Source: Pycnococcus provasolii (taxonomy: Eukaryota > Chlorophyta > Pseudoscourfieldiophyceae > Pseudoscourfieldiales > Pycnococcaceae). Taken from it: DNA of 64,000 bases. Made by a program: the position numbers and the translations under genes. Shown here piece by piece: positions 10,701 through 19,400 of the stretch; the first letter of the stretch is position 1, and each line of letters opens with the position of its first letter. The notes under the pieces were generated by a model. The model ran no database searches and was not told the origin of the DNA. It worked only from the letters and a program-made list of their open reading frames with translations. The DNA is taken from positions 124,001-188,000 of the forward strand of contig OW568884.1 in NCBI GenBank assembly GCA_938743325.2. Direction: 5' to 3'.

Positions 10701-11111
10701 CCTAAGCTGATGACTCTGTCAGCCTCGGGTTTGGAGGAGGCTGTCACGGTACATCCTTGCAGCGTGAACTACGGCAAGACGGCATGGTCGAGTCGATGGC
10801 TTGTGTACCACGAGCGCGTGCAAACGAGCTCGATTTTTGTGCGAGACTGCACTCCTGTCTCGCCGATGCAGCTCCTCTTGCTTGGAGGGCTGATTGACGT
10901 TCGCGGTGCGAGTGGCACCATAACGATTGACAAGTGGATGACATTCACGGCAAGTCCCGTGACGGCAGCCATGGTGCGCGAAGCTCGCTCGTCACTCGAC
11001 GCCGTGCTAGCAGCAAAGATTTCCAACCCTCGCGAAAGCCTGGAAAGTCTCGGCGGTGCTATCGTGCCCGCGATTTTAAGTTTACTTGTAGCCGAATTTG
11101 CGGCAAGCTGA
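7719..11111 (+). CDS. DExH-box RNA helicase with RG-rich tracts (DHX29/DHX57/DHX36-like)
   Basis: 1130 residues from the ATG at 7719 (a second ATG lies at 7728). Order: RGG-rich N-terminus (to about residue 75); a UBA-like helical segment (about 145-210) ending ATDWLLLRLEASNIPKQL, which recalls DHX29-type proteins; an RGG patch (about 225-245); helicase core with Walker A GQTGSGKST (344-352), DEVH box (445-448), SAT (477-479), then TNIAETSVTIDDV and the motif VI stretch QRRGRAGR; then the HA2/winged-helix region and an OB-fold. An insertion of RGGG repeats (about 965-985) interrupts the C-terminal region. SF2 DEAH/RHA helicases unwind RNA, including G-quadruplexes and structured 5' UTRs; RG-rich tracts usually bind RNA. 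The exact subfamily is not settled. Confidence 0.9.
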   Translation: MGRMNGGGGRRNGGGGFQEGQCDGKKQGKAGKGSSSRYSANTTKRDSDGRGGGGGRGGGGGRGGGRGGGGGYHNHHATSSEATATSNSQSQHASVDVAHADLSALRTALLTHANLESATTTDSESAQQQQQQHAGGAADDAVSAEVFRKAQEIMLKRGFKKDDAERALNATAPSAAESDAALGFNQRYRALAARATDWLLLRLEASNIPKQLTTATAPPAAPAPPVRGGAGGRGGRGGGGRGNKHATATSSAPSLAPPRANDADATARLAAAAEQAETHATSSTIKPATAAESQRLSDLALSLKQSTDDAQRKLFTARAHLPSWAKRKEVVDAITKSPVTVVSGQTGSGKSTQVPQYLLDDAVERGFGGSFNCIVTQPRRISATSVAMRVAQERGETIGDTVGYQIRLEAKRSKHTRILFCTTGVLLRRLSDDPALQGVSHIVVDEVHERNLDSDFLLVLIKEVLPLRPSLRIVLMSATLNAAQFRKYFERRSAPRPSLVEIPGFTHPVTEFHLEDILAVTQWSPKPNNECLKSTPGPSDAGEAAYLKSLSQRNYSDDVVRTVARLEQSKINNELIVLLLERICHDAPPGACLVFVSGLMEITTLHDLALNNHTIRSATKGGKLCIGLHSSLSSTEQNTIFNPAPKGCRKIIISTNIAETSVTIDDVVYVVDTGRVKETGFDAVTRMSTLKEVWVSRASARQRRGRAGRVQPGQVFRLYTRDVHDRIMAEHPEPEIRRVPLESLCLQIVHQRLPGGIQGFLAKAVEAPDASSISASIASLRQMGALDASEEVESLTPLGTILAQLPVDVRVGKMLVYGAIFGCVEPALTLAAALGTKGPFVSPLDKRDEADAAKKAMARGSESDHLAVVYAYEGWQRARSAGGRAAQRAYLDENFLSWRSLEAMENARRQLRQLLRGVGLLGDGEAGARDLSDLRTVPLLKAVLVAGLYPNVIRVDIPKTPSTVGGGRGGGRGGGRGGGRGGGRGGALDAAAAEPKLMTLSASGLEEAVTVHPCSVNYGKTAWSSRWLVYHERVQTSSIFVRDCTPVSPMQLLLLGGLIDVRGASGTITIDKWMTFTASPVTAAMVREARSSLDAVLAAKISNPRESLESLGGAIVPAILSLLVAEFAAS

Positions 11112-11244
11112 CGATGCGCTGCACAGTATCGCTGTTATTGTATTTATGCGAAGTTTTTGAAATATTTATCAGATAATCTACTATTATTGTACTTACTATA
11201 CTTACTATACGAAACGCGACACCGCGTTGTCATCGCTTGTCACG

Positions 11245-13129
11245 TCATTTTTTCCTCGGCGAATGTGCGCGTATCCAACGCGCGCGCTCACGGCTACTCA
11301 AGCGATGCATGGCGTAGCTAGCATTTTTTGAGGCTCTCTCGCAGGAGCCATTCACCATATCCTCGAGTGGTCTAACAGCGCCGGCGAGGATGAGCGCCTC
11401 GCGGTGTTTGACCGAGGGTGACGAGGCTATGCATGCGATGGCTCGGGAAGCCTGGAGCTTGACATTCGCGTTGACGTTGGCGGTTTCGGTGCGTGAAATG
11501 ATTGACACCAAGGCACCCGCAGCTCCTCCATCTAACACGGCTTCTGTGCGCTCTTCGTTCTTGTACGCAATCCTTGCAACTAACATGCTCGCGTAGAACA
11601 GCGCATCTCGAGTCGCCGACTCGTCCTTCATGATTGTGACGAGAGGAGGTAGGACACCAGCCTCCACTATGGAATTCAGTCGCGTCTCCTCTTCACCTAG
11701 GTGCGAGATATATGCAAGCGTCCTGGCCGCATCCACCTTTCCCATGGCGTTGCCGTTGCTCAGCAATGTGACCAATGCCTTGATAGCAGCCGAAAGGTTC
11801 GCCCATTGCGCACCGACTAGCTCGTCTTGACGGTACGCGAGATTACCGAGTGCCCTGGCCGCAAAAACCTTGCCCTTGACACTGCCATTCGAGAGCACCG
11901 CCAGAATCGCGTCAAGCGCACCGGCGCCTATGATTGTCTCACGCCGCGCGCGCACATCGCCTTTGCCATGCGAAAGGCTCGACAGGAGCATCGCCGCCTT
12001 TGTCTTTATCATGGATGTCTTGCCGTCGCGAAGAAGAGTCACAAGCGGATCCAAGACACCAGCTGCGATCACCGTGTCCTTATGTTCGTCGGCGGTACCG
12101 GCATTTAGCACATTCAAGGCAAGCTCGCAGCAGTCATCCTCATTGTGGCGCATTTCCGCAACCAGCTCGCCAAGCTTTCCATCAGCCTTCATCTCATGGA
12201 ACCAAGTCGCCATCTCCTTGGAGTTTCTCCCAGTCAAGTGCATGAGTGCAATAACGGCTGGGGCGCTTACGCGCAAATCCTCGTCGCGTGCCAGTGCACG
12301 AAGTGCGTCGATCGTGCCTGGAAGAGATTGGACAGCCTTCCTGCGTGTCTCGTTGGCAAACACGAGATCCGCGAGTGCGGAAGCCGCGCTCGCCTTTGTG
12401 GCAACTGCACTCGCCTTTCCAAACACATCGGCGGTTGACAGCAGAGATGCGAGAGGCTCGATAGCGCCCGCCTGAAACACGGCGGCGGCACATTTTTCCG
12501 ATCGCCGTGCCAGAGAGGCTAACGCGATTGCTGCGGGCGTCGCGTAGTCCTCGTTGTCGTGCATAGCCTTCAGCCGTTCGACGAGCGGCTCGAGTGCACC
12601 GGCAGCCACAACTTCGTCTTCGTATCCGTTTGCCGCAAAATTTTTAAGAGCCGACGACGCCCTGCCACTTGTCAGGACGCACGACGTCTCTTGGCGAAGC
12701 ACGTTAACTATCGCGTCGAGTGCGCCCGCCTTCACCGCCTCCTCCCGCCGCCACTCGGCGGAGCCGCTCGTTCCCGCCTGCCGTTCCGTGAGCTGCGAGA
12801 TCACCGCAGCGGCTGGGTAGCATCCTAGCTGCATGGCTGACAGGAGCGAGTCAAGTGCGTGTTCCGTCGCAACGACTTCGTCGCGCCTAGACTCGTCTCC
12901 GTGCCTTGCAATGTTCCACAGCGCGCTCGCCGCTTTTTCCACCCGGTTTCTCGTCTTCTTCGTGAGGTTCGTTTCTTCCCCTTCGTGTCTGAGAAATCCG
13001 ACAAGTTCTGCGATGTTAACTTCGTCGCACAGGCTGCTGTTGTGCGCCGCCTTGCACATGTATGCTAAGGATGTTCGGTTTGGTGCTGTGGAGTTTGCTA
13101 GTGGTTGTGCTGCGTCGTCGTCGTCGCGA

Positions 13130-13170
<41 letters not shown>

Positions 13171-13545
13171 TGTTGTTGTTGTATCGTCGACGACGGTATC
13201 AGGCTGTGCTGTGCTTGTGCTTCTCGTGGTGGTTGCGAACGTGCGCATTGCGAGTGAGCGTGAGAGCGAGTGTGAGGTTGAGAGCGAGGGTGCGCCGATC
13301 ATCGCCACGACGACAGGTGGTCCCTGACTTCTGGACGAAGGTGTGTCTGCGAAGAATCTTCTTCTCAAACTCAAGTCCTGTTCCCTAACAGGGCGGTTAG
13401 AAGATTCCAAATCAAGAGCAGCAGACATAGAGGTAGTCGCATGGGAGCCAGAGCCAGAGCCAGATGCTACCCGACGGTGATGAGCACACCGCACTCCCCG
13501 AGCTCCCGAAAATCTGCCATTTGCACTCTTGGGGCCCAAGCTCAT
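11245..13545 (-). CDS. Armadillo-repeat protein
   Basis: 766 residues from the ATG at 13545; an in-frame ATG at 13659 would add 38 residues. The N-terminal 110 or so residues are Ser/Arg-rich and could be an organelle transit sequence. A run of about 19 Thr, coded by an ACG microsatellite, and an acidic patch follow. From about residue 150 to the end are tandem ARM repeats, visible as recurring GALDAIVNVL, GALEPLVERL, GALDAILAVL, GVLPPLVTIM and ARALGNLA-type segments. ARM solenoids bind partner proteins; no catalytic domain is visible. The sequence before the ATG (AGTAGTACT) matches that of the RidA-family gene. It converges with the helicase gene (133-bp gap) and diverges from the SPATA4-like gene. 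Confidence 0.8.
13131..13182 (-). repeat. Coding trinucleotide microsatellite (poly-Thr)
   Basis: A GTC/CGT run, then TTG, on the plus strand, which codes for about 19 consecutive Thr in the ARM-repeat protein. It is likely length-variable between strains. Confidence 0.8.
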
Positions 13546-14245
13546 AGTACTACTTAAGAAAGAGAAAGAGGAGAGGACACACGTAGAATCATGAGAAGAC
13601 CACTGCAATCTCTCAAGATGAGAGATTCCTTGAGAAGACCACCTCAGGGCGAGATTCATATTTGATATATATACACACCCCAATGACAAAAATCAATGTC
13701 GATCACCAATATGCGAGCGTACCAAGAAACACTCTACTCTCTCTGTGCACAGCGCCACACACGCACGCACGCACTGGTACCACACACCGCAGAGGCAGGA
13801 TGGGCTCCCAGGGACCCGATAGGCTAAAATGCGTGCGATGGAACCTGGAAGAGCGGCGGCGCAGCAAACCCTGAACAAGCAACACACGATACAATACAAC
13901 AGCAGCGCAACACACCCCTGGAGTTTGGGGGTTACCTACAAGAAAACACCCCCGGCCCTGGGGGAATTCTTGGGAATTCGGGGTTACAGTTAACGGTGGC
14001 AAGCTTGCCTTGCATGACAAGAGTCCCATGAGCCATGAGGTTGGTCCGTCCGTACTCCGTCGTCGTCCAATCCCTCGTCGTCCTGAAGAGGTCGTCGTCA
14101 ACGTCGTCGCTCCTCTCAAGGAAGAATGCAAGCTCTGAAGTCGAACACCCAATAGGCTATTATTCCCACCACGTTACCACACCAACCGGCCCACAACACT
14201 CGCGGCCAACCCCTGTGTCTCTTAATCCAGCCAGCTCCACCAACC
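13546..14245. promoter_or_regulatory. Divergent 5' spacer between ARM-repeat and SPATA4-like genes
   Basis: A 700-bp gap between two divergent start codons. It holds short CA/GC runs (ACGCACGCACGC near 13761) and a GTC-rich stretch near 14050-14115. No gene, RNA or clear core promoter was recognised. Confidence 0.45.
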
Positions 14246-14938
14246 ATGTCCGGTCCGCTCACGTCCATCTCCACGGTCTCCTTACCCATCTTGGCTAATA
14301 GCTCGAGCGCCATGGGTGCGTTCCAAGAACTCTCCATGCAACCTCGCTTGAAGAGAGATGTCATCAAGTGGATACAGGGCCTCGACCTCTCACACGCCAT
14401 CAAGAACGTCAAGAGAGATACCTCGAACGGATTCCTTGTCGCGGAAATATGCGCGCGCTATTACCCCATGGACCTATCCATGCACTCGTTCGACAACGGG
14501 TCCGCACGAGCGACGAAAATAGATAACTGGGAACAACTCGTCAAGTTCTTCCAACGAATGAGGCTCAGTGGAACAGTCAACCAAGCGCTCATCGACGGCG
14601 TCATCGACTCCAGGAACGGCGCGGCTGTCAAACTGCTCGAGGCGCTCTACACGCACTTCACAGGACGCGTCATCGAGGAACTGCCCGAGCCGGAACCAGA
14701 ACCTCTCAGCACAGACCCGTCAGACCCGACGCTTGGCGGAAAACCCATACCAGGGGCGCCACACCCGAGCACGCAGGCGTTCGCGCAGAAACCCGCAAAG
14801 CGCGAAGAGGCGCTCGTGCCAGGCTCGAGCCCAATCAAGAGGCAAGTGGCTGCGCACGAAACCGTCTCCTTCGGAGAAGTCAAGCTATCGAGCTTGCCAG
14901 ACCCCATGGCTGTGCGACAGCGCTTCGCACGCGGTTAA
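14246..14938 (+). CDS. SPATA4/SPEF1-type calponin-homology protein
   Basis: 230 residues. Residues about 35-140 form a CH-type domain closest, from memory, to SPATA4: VIKWIQGLDLSHAIKN, then SNGFLVAEICARYYPMDLS, then KIDNWEQLVKFFQ, then LIDGVIDSRNGAAVKLLEA. In SPATA4 the equivalent elements are WLQSLDLS, FSNGFLIAEI, YYPWDL and LDNWAQL. The family is tied to cilia, flagella and axonemal microtubules. The C-terminal 90 residues are Pro/Glu-rich and disordered, ending with a short conserved-looking segment (VSFGEVKLSSLPDPMAVRQR). The ATG has a CAACC context. It converges with the ABC transporter gene. Confidence 0.85.
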   Translation: MSGPLTSISTVSLPILANSSSAMGAFQELSMQPRLKRDVIKWIQGLDLSHAIKNVKRDTSNGFLVAEICARYYPMDLSMHSFDNGSARATKIDNWEQLVKFFQRMRLSGTVNQALIDGVIDSRNGAAVKLLEALYTHFTGRVIEELPEPEPEPLSTDPSDPTLGGKPIPGAPHPSTQAFAQKPAKREEALVPGSSPIKRQVAAHETVSFGEVKLSSLPDPMAVRQRFARG

Positions 14939-15135
14939 CGAAAAATGCAAAACCAGGTAAAAGCTTAACCATTAAAAATATATATACTGTCAATACGATC
15001 TTCCTCCCCTCTGACAAGCGCCGCACGCGGCAGCGCGTCTTTCACCTACAACGTCAACATAGTTAGGCACAATCTATAGTATCTTACTGCATAACAAATC
15101 TATAAATCGATACTTCGTGTATCATCATCTCTCCT
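14939..15135. other. Convergent 3' intergenic gap
   Basis: 197 bp of AT-richer sequence between two stop codons, presumably both 3' UTRs and poly(A) sites. No other feature is seen. Confidence 0.5.
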
Positions 15136-17196
15136 CTACTCCGCGTCGTCCGCAAGACCTACGCTCGATCCCCCCGCCGTCATCTGCCTCTTCACGAGCG
15201 CGAAGTACGCACCGCGCATTCCAATGAGGTCTTCGTGAGTTCCCTTTTCAGCAACGCTGCCAGACTCAAGCACGACAATCTGGTCCGCCTCGCGAATCGT
15301 GCTCAAACGGTGTGCAATGACCATCGACGTACGACCAATCATCAGCCGCTCGAGCGCCTGCGTGACGAGGTGCTCACTTTCAGCATCTAATGCGCTCGTC
15401 GCCTCGTCGAGCATAAGCAGCTTAGGATCACTCAGAACCGCGCGTGCAATGGCCACCCTCTGGCGCTGCCCACCTGAGAGCTGAACTCCTCGCTCTCCCA
15501 CGTACGTCTCATATCCTTCGGGGTACCCCTCGATGAACGAGTGCGCATTTGCCAATGTCGCCGCAGACTTGACGTCTTCGAAGGGAACCTCGGACGCCTC
15601 CTTGCAGACGCCGAAGGCGATGTTCTCCAGTAGCGTGCGCGCGAACATCGCGGGTTCCTGTGCCACCATGCCCACAATCCTCCTCAACGCAGCCAGATCC
15701 AAGTCGGCGACGTTCGCACCGCCAACAAGAACCTTGCCCTCCTGAGGGTCGTAAAAGCGCGCCATCAACAACGAAATTGTCGACTTGCCTCCACCACTCG
15801 GTCCAACAATAGCGAGTGTTTCGCCTGGCTCGATGCGAATCGAGCAGCCTCTCAGCACCTTCGAATCAGGACGCGACGGATAGGCGAACGTCACCTGGTG
15901 GAGCTCCGCGCTTAGCGCCGACGTGCCCTTGCGTTCACCCGCGGCGACGATCTGATCCAAATTTGGACCGTCTTTGTTGGCATTCATGATCGGCACGCGG
16001 TCAATCAGTTCGAAGACGCGTGCAGAACTTCCCATCGCCTGCAGGAGAGTAAAGAACACGCTCGCCATCATTCCCACGCTTGCCGCTATCGTGACGGCGT
16101 AGAGAACGAATGCCTGCAGACTTCCGAGCGTCAATCCATCCTTTCCCTCTATGGTCAGTATGCTCCCGTACCAGAACACGCCGGACATGGAACCAACGGA
16201 CATGAGAGTGGCGCAAAATGAGAAAATGCCTCCTGCGCGAGCACCGAGTATGCCGAGGCGAACAGTCTCGTCAACGGCGCCGGCGTACTTCATCATCTCG
16301 TGTTCCTCCCTCACGAACATCACAACTGTGCGCATGGCGGTTAGAATATCCGACGCAATGCTCGAGGCTATGGCAGCCTGCTTGCTCGTCTTTGCGCTCA
16401 GCGTGCGCACGTAACGTCCATAGATCATCAGCGAGAATGACATGACGGGCATCACCGCGAGCGAGAGAAGCGTCAGACGCCAGCTGGTAACGAACATCAA
16501 GACGAGACCTACCGTTGCCGATGCGGCGCTGCGAAGAAATATGCTTATGTTCACCGTCGCGGCATTCTTCAGAGCTTCCGTGTCCTGCCCAAGTCTGCTC
16601 AAGAGCGCACCCGTCTGCACGGCGTCAAAGAACGCAACTTCCTGGTGAAGGAGCGAGTCGAACACCTTCTTCCTAACTGACCCAACGACCTTTTCCGCTG
16701 TACCGTTGAACGTCGTGCTACGCAACGCCGTGAACAGGGCGCTGAGTCCCGTGGCCACGAGCAGTTGCAGCACGATGCCGTTCACCTTTCTCCTAGCTTG
16801 GCGGACAGACGTTGTTCCAGCCTGCCCCTCGGCGACCGTGTCGAGCAGCTTGCCCGCGAAGAAGGGTAGCGACATGAAGAAGATGGATCCCAGCACGAGG
16901 TACACCGTTCCCACGGCGAGCGATGCACGGAACGGCCAAGCCTCCTGCAAGATGCGTCGCGCGGATCCTGGCGCCTTGTCGCCATCTTTCAGCTCTTCAG
17001 CCTCGAGTCCCTTGGGAATTGGCTCGGTCTTTCCCCCGGGTTGTTTTTTCGACGTTTTCTTCGACGAGCTTGAAGCTGCTTCCCCGTTGCTATTTTGTGT
17101 AGAAGTACTGTTGTTGGGTACATGCACGGCGACGGTGACGTGGCCCGGCTCCGGCTCCGGCTGAACAAGCCGCGGAGGTTCAGGTGGCGGCGCCAT
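15136..17196 (-). CDS. ABCB-type half ABC transporter (TAP/ABCB10-like)
   Basis: 686 residues from the ATG at 17196. A hydrophilic N-terminal region (about 95 residues, Pro/Ser/Lys-rich) precedes a six-helix type I exporter domain (about 100-400; first helix LAVGTVYLVLGSIFFMSLPF). The nucleotide-binding domain has Walker A GPSGGGKST (465-473), ABC signature LSGGQRQRV (starting at 573), Walker B LLMLDEATSALD and the H-loop AHRLST. Half-transporters dimerise; the ABCB10/TAP/ALS1 group sits in mitochondrial, vacuolar or ER membranes and moves peptides, metals or conjugates. Substrate and membrane cannot be told from sequence. The ATG is the first in frame and lies just 3' of a 5' spacer carrying a telomere-like array. 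Confidence 0.92.
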   Translation of the reverse strand: MAPPPEPPRLVQPEPEPGHVTVAVHVPNNSTSTQNSNGEAASSSSKKTSKKQPGGKTEPIPKGLEAEELKDGDKAPGSARRILQEAWPFRASLAVGTVYLVLGSIFFMSLPFFAGKLLDTVAEGQAGTTSVRQARRKVNGIVLQLLVATGLSALFTALRSTTFNGTAEKVVGSVRKKVFDSLLHQEVAFFDAVQTGALLSRLGQDTEALKNAATVNISIFLRSAASATVGLVLMFVTSWRLTLLSLAVMPVMSFSLMIYGRYVRTLSAKTSKQAAIASSIASDILTAMRTVVMFVREEHEMMKYAGAVDETVRLGILGARAGGIFSFCATLMSVGSMSGVFWYGSILTIEGKDGLTLGSLQAFVLYAVTIAASVGMMASVFFTLLQAMGSSARVFELIDRVPIMNANKDGPNLDQIVAAGERKGTSALSAELHQVTFAYPSRPDSKVLRGCSIRIEPGETLAIVGPSGGGKSTISLLMARFYDPQEGKVLVGGANVADLDLAALRRIVGMVAQEPAMFARTLLENIAFGVCKEASEVPFEDVKSAATLANAHSFIEGYPEGYETYVGERGVQLSGGQRQRVAIARAVLSDPKLLMLDEATSALDAESEHLVTQALERLMIGRTSMVIAHRLSTIREADQIVVLESGSVAEKGTHEDLIGMRGAYFALVKRQMTAGGSSVGLADDAE

Positions 17197-18152
17197 ATGC
17201 CGTATATATGTACGAGTGCAGGGTAATATTGGGGGCCGGTATTCAATAATCGCTCTCTGAGATAATATCGGAGGTTTGTGGCTCACAAAAGTCGATCTGG
17301 CGAAAAGAAACACAAATTCTACTTTTTAGAAGCAGGAAGAGTAATCGGGCAGATCATGGTGGTATAAAAAGGTCGTACTAAAGGTATCGTAGTTTTGGTT
17401 TCGTATTTAGTTTCCAAAACTGGCAGATGTACAGTATTTGGTGGCAGGCTGGGCCGCTGGGTGGGTAACCCGTGGGTGAGTGGGTCCCAGTGAGGTGTCC
17501 CACAGCACAGGTCGTGGGTTTCCTGTCGTGGGATAACAATATTGGGGCCATGGGACAAACTTTATCACTTTAAAGTATATAAGCCGACGGTCCATCCTAC
17601 CACGGTATCCTACGATAGTCTAATAAGAACTAAAGGTACAGTATTTGGTCGCCCAGCCGGACTTATTAGACTATTGACCACCTTTATTCACCTGTATTAT
17701 TCGCCAGTTTAGCCGTTTAGGTATGGGCAATAATGCCTGCTATGGCCTATGGCGACCGGGAAATGTTGAAGGGAAGAGTTGAATGGGAAGGTGTGCACAG
17801 GTGGACGGTGGTGTGCACGGAAGTCTGGATTTATTTACCACGCGGTAGGAAGCCTAAAGTTTACTACGATAGGATGGTACATACTGGCTTGCCGGAGGGA
17901 TTGGGAAACCGTAACCGTAACCCTAACCCTAACCGTAACCCTAACCCTAACCCTAACCCTAACCGTAACCCGAGTCCTGGACCAAAAAAAAGAAAAAAAA
18001 AAGAGGGAGGGAGGGAGGGAACTGCGTGGGAACTGGGAAGATTGCTTTGCGTGTGAACTAAACTTTATAGGGGGGAAATAGGGTGGGCCCCATGAAATCT
18101 GTGTAAAGTAAATCTCACACGGTGCCCGGAACGTGGAGTTCACACGTGCCCC
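17197..18152. promoter_or_regulatory. Divergent 5' spacer between ABC transporter and histidine phosphatase
   Basis: 956 bp without a believable gene. It contains two copies of GTACAGTATTTGGT (17430 and 17637 regions), a short palindromic GATAGTCTAATAAG area, and the telomere-like array at 17909-17968 followed by an A-rich and (GGGA)n tract (about 17985-18020). Frames through the array encode only Asn-Pro or Thr-Leu repeats. Confidence 0.5.
17909..17968 (-). repeat. Telomere-like CCCTAA/CCGTAA array, about 10 units
   Basis: Ten hexamers in tandem, mixing CCCTAA with the variant CCGTAA. On the minus strand it reads TTAGGG/TTACGG, the same orientation relative to the upstream-reading ABC transporter as the arrays near 0.5 kb have to their gene. 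The C-to-G variants show it is not a fresh telomere addition. Confidence 0.9.
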
Positions 18153-19232
18153 ATGAAACGTGAAAGGTGGACGCATCATCACTCCCCCATCAACATGCCG
18201 CACACCACGCCAAAGCCAATCTTTCAACCTCGCATGGTTGTGAAGTCTGGTAGCACAACTGCACACAGCTGCACACGCACGCATATGCCTCGGGGCTCTT
18301 TGAAGTGCTCCTCCTGTAAAAATGATGAACGTGAAAAACTCATGTTTTCTCCAGCGCGGCGATCAGCGTCGCTGTCCATGCTGACGATCGGCGCGTCTCT
18401 GGGATGGAACTTGAACTTGGTGCCATCACCTGCAGGGGGACTCTTATCAGAACGACGACCATTCAGAGGGGACGGCGGGGCGGCACACGCACTCGTCGTT
18501 CCGCCGTGCCGTTTGCGTAACAGGTACTTTCTCGTGCGACACGGCGAAAGCGTCCTGGAAGAAAGATCGCTATTAATGAGCAACGCCGCGTACAAGTACG
18601 ACGCGACGTACGGACTCACCCCGAGAGGAACGGAACAAGTCGTCGAAGCAGCGGCAACCATCTTAGACACGGAGTGGGAAAACGGACCCGCGAGTCCGGC
18701 GTGGATCTACACGTCAAACTTTCAACGCACGTGGCAGTCGACGCTCGTCCTAAGACAAGAGCTAGGCTTGCTGTTCAGCGACGTCAGGACGGAATTCAGC
18801 GGCTTGTTGGATCCGAGAAAGGTGGGAGCGCTGGATTTTCAGGCACTCAATAACATGGAGGCGGTGTGGGAAGCCGACCTGAAAGATCCCGCGAGCACGC
18901 CGCCGCCTGTAGAGAGCTCTCTGCAGCCTCGCGCTTCGGTGGACTCGTGCCTGGACCTGTACCGCCGCGCGACGGAGGCATTCTCGCGCTTAGAGGGAAG
19001 CTACGCCGGCCAGGACGTTGTTTTAGTCGGACATCAGGACGTCCTTTCTGTATTCTGCGCATCGATGATTGGAACGGACCTCGGACGACACCACCTCGAC
19101 TACCCTTTCGAGCTGGGGCAAGTGCGATGCCTCGACTTGTCCGGACCTGCGAAAGAAGGCGAGCCTGACCGCAACGCGAAGGATTTCGTAGGCTACTCGG
19201 GAGTCGCGAAAGCTGTCGATGTAATTTCCTGA
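18153..19232 (+). CDS. Histidine phosphatase (phosphoglycerate mutase-like) family protein
   Basis: 359 residues if the ATG at 18153 is used; later in-frame ATGs (18198, 18234, 18285, 18342) could also start it. The first 120 or so residues are basic and Ser-rich and could include a plastid or mitochondrial transit sequence. The catalytic domain begins at YFLVRHGES (His130 is the predicted phospho-acceptor), continues with GLTPRGTEQV and the substrate-side YTSNFQRTWQST, and has the second catalytic His in VLVGHQD (His294). The family removes or transfers phosphate on sugar phosphates, phosphoglycerate or other small molecules; the substrate is not predictable. It converges with the prominin-like gene. 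Confidence 0.85.
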   Translation: MKRERWTHHHSPINMPHTTPKPIFQPRMVVKSGSTTAHSCTRTHMPRGSLKCSSCKNDEREKLMFSPARRSASLSMLTIGASLGWNLNLVPSPAGGLLSERRPFRGDGGAAHALVVPPCRLRNRYFLVRHGESVLEERSLLMSNAAYKYDATYGLTPRGTEQVVEAAATILDTEWENGPASPAWIYTSNFQRTWQSTLVLRQELGLLFSDVRTEFSGLLDPRKVGALDFQALNNMEAVWEADLKDPASTPPPVESSLQPRASVDSCLDLYRRATEAFSRLEGSYAGQDVVLVGHQDVLSVFCASMIGTDLGRHHLDYPFELGQVRCLDLSGPAKEGEPDRNAKDFVGYSGVAKAVDVIS

Positions 19233-19400
19233 GATGGCCTCATTCAGTAATGGAGTGTACTTTATCATAGACTACATACTTTTTCCAACGGTCGTCCATT
19301 CACACCAGTCACGTTCACTATGCATAGCTCAGTGAGAGATCAGAAGAAATCTTAAGTGTTTACATAGAATCCCTGTACTGTATGTTTTGTCTTCGTTCTT

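Noticed and set aside
17733-18081. Plus-strand frames through the CCCTAA array
   Set aside because: Composed of Asn-Pro or Thr-Leu repeats produced by the array itself.
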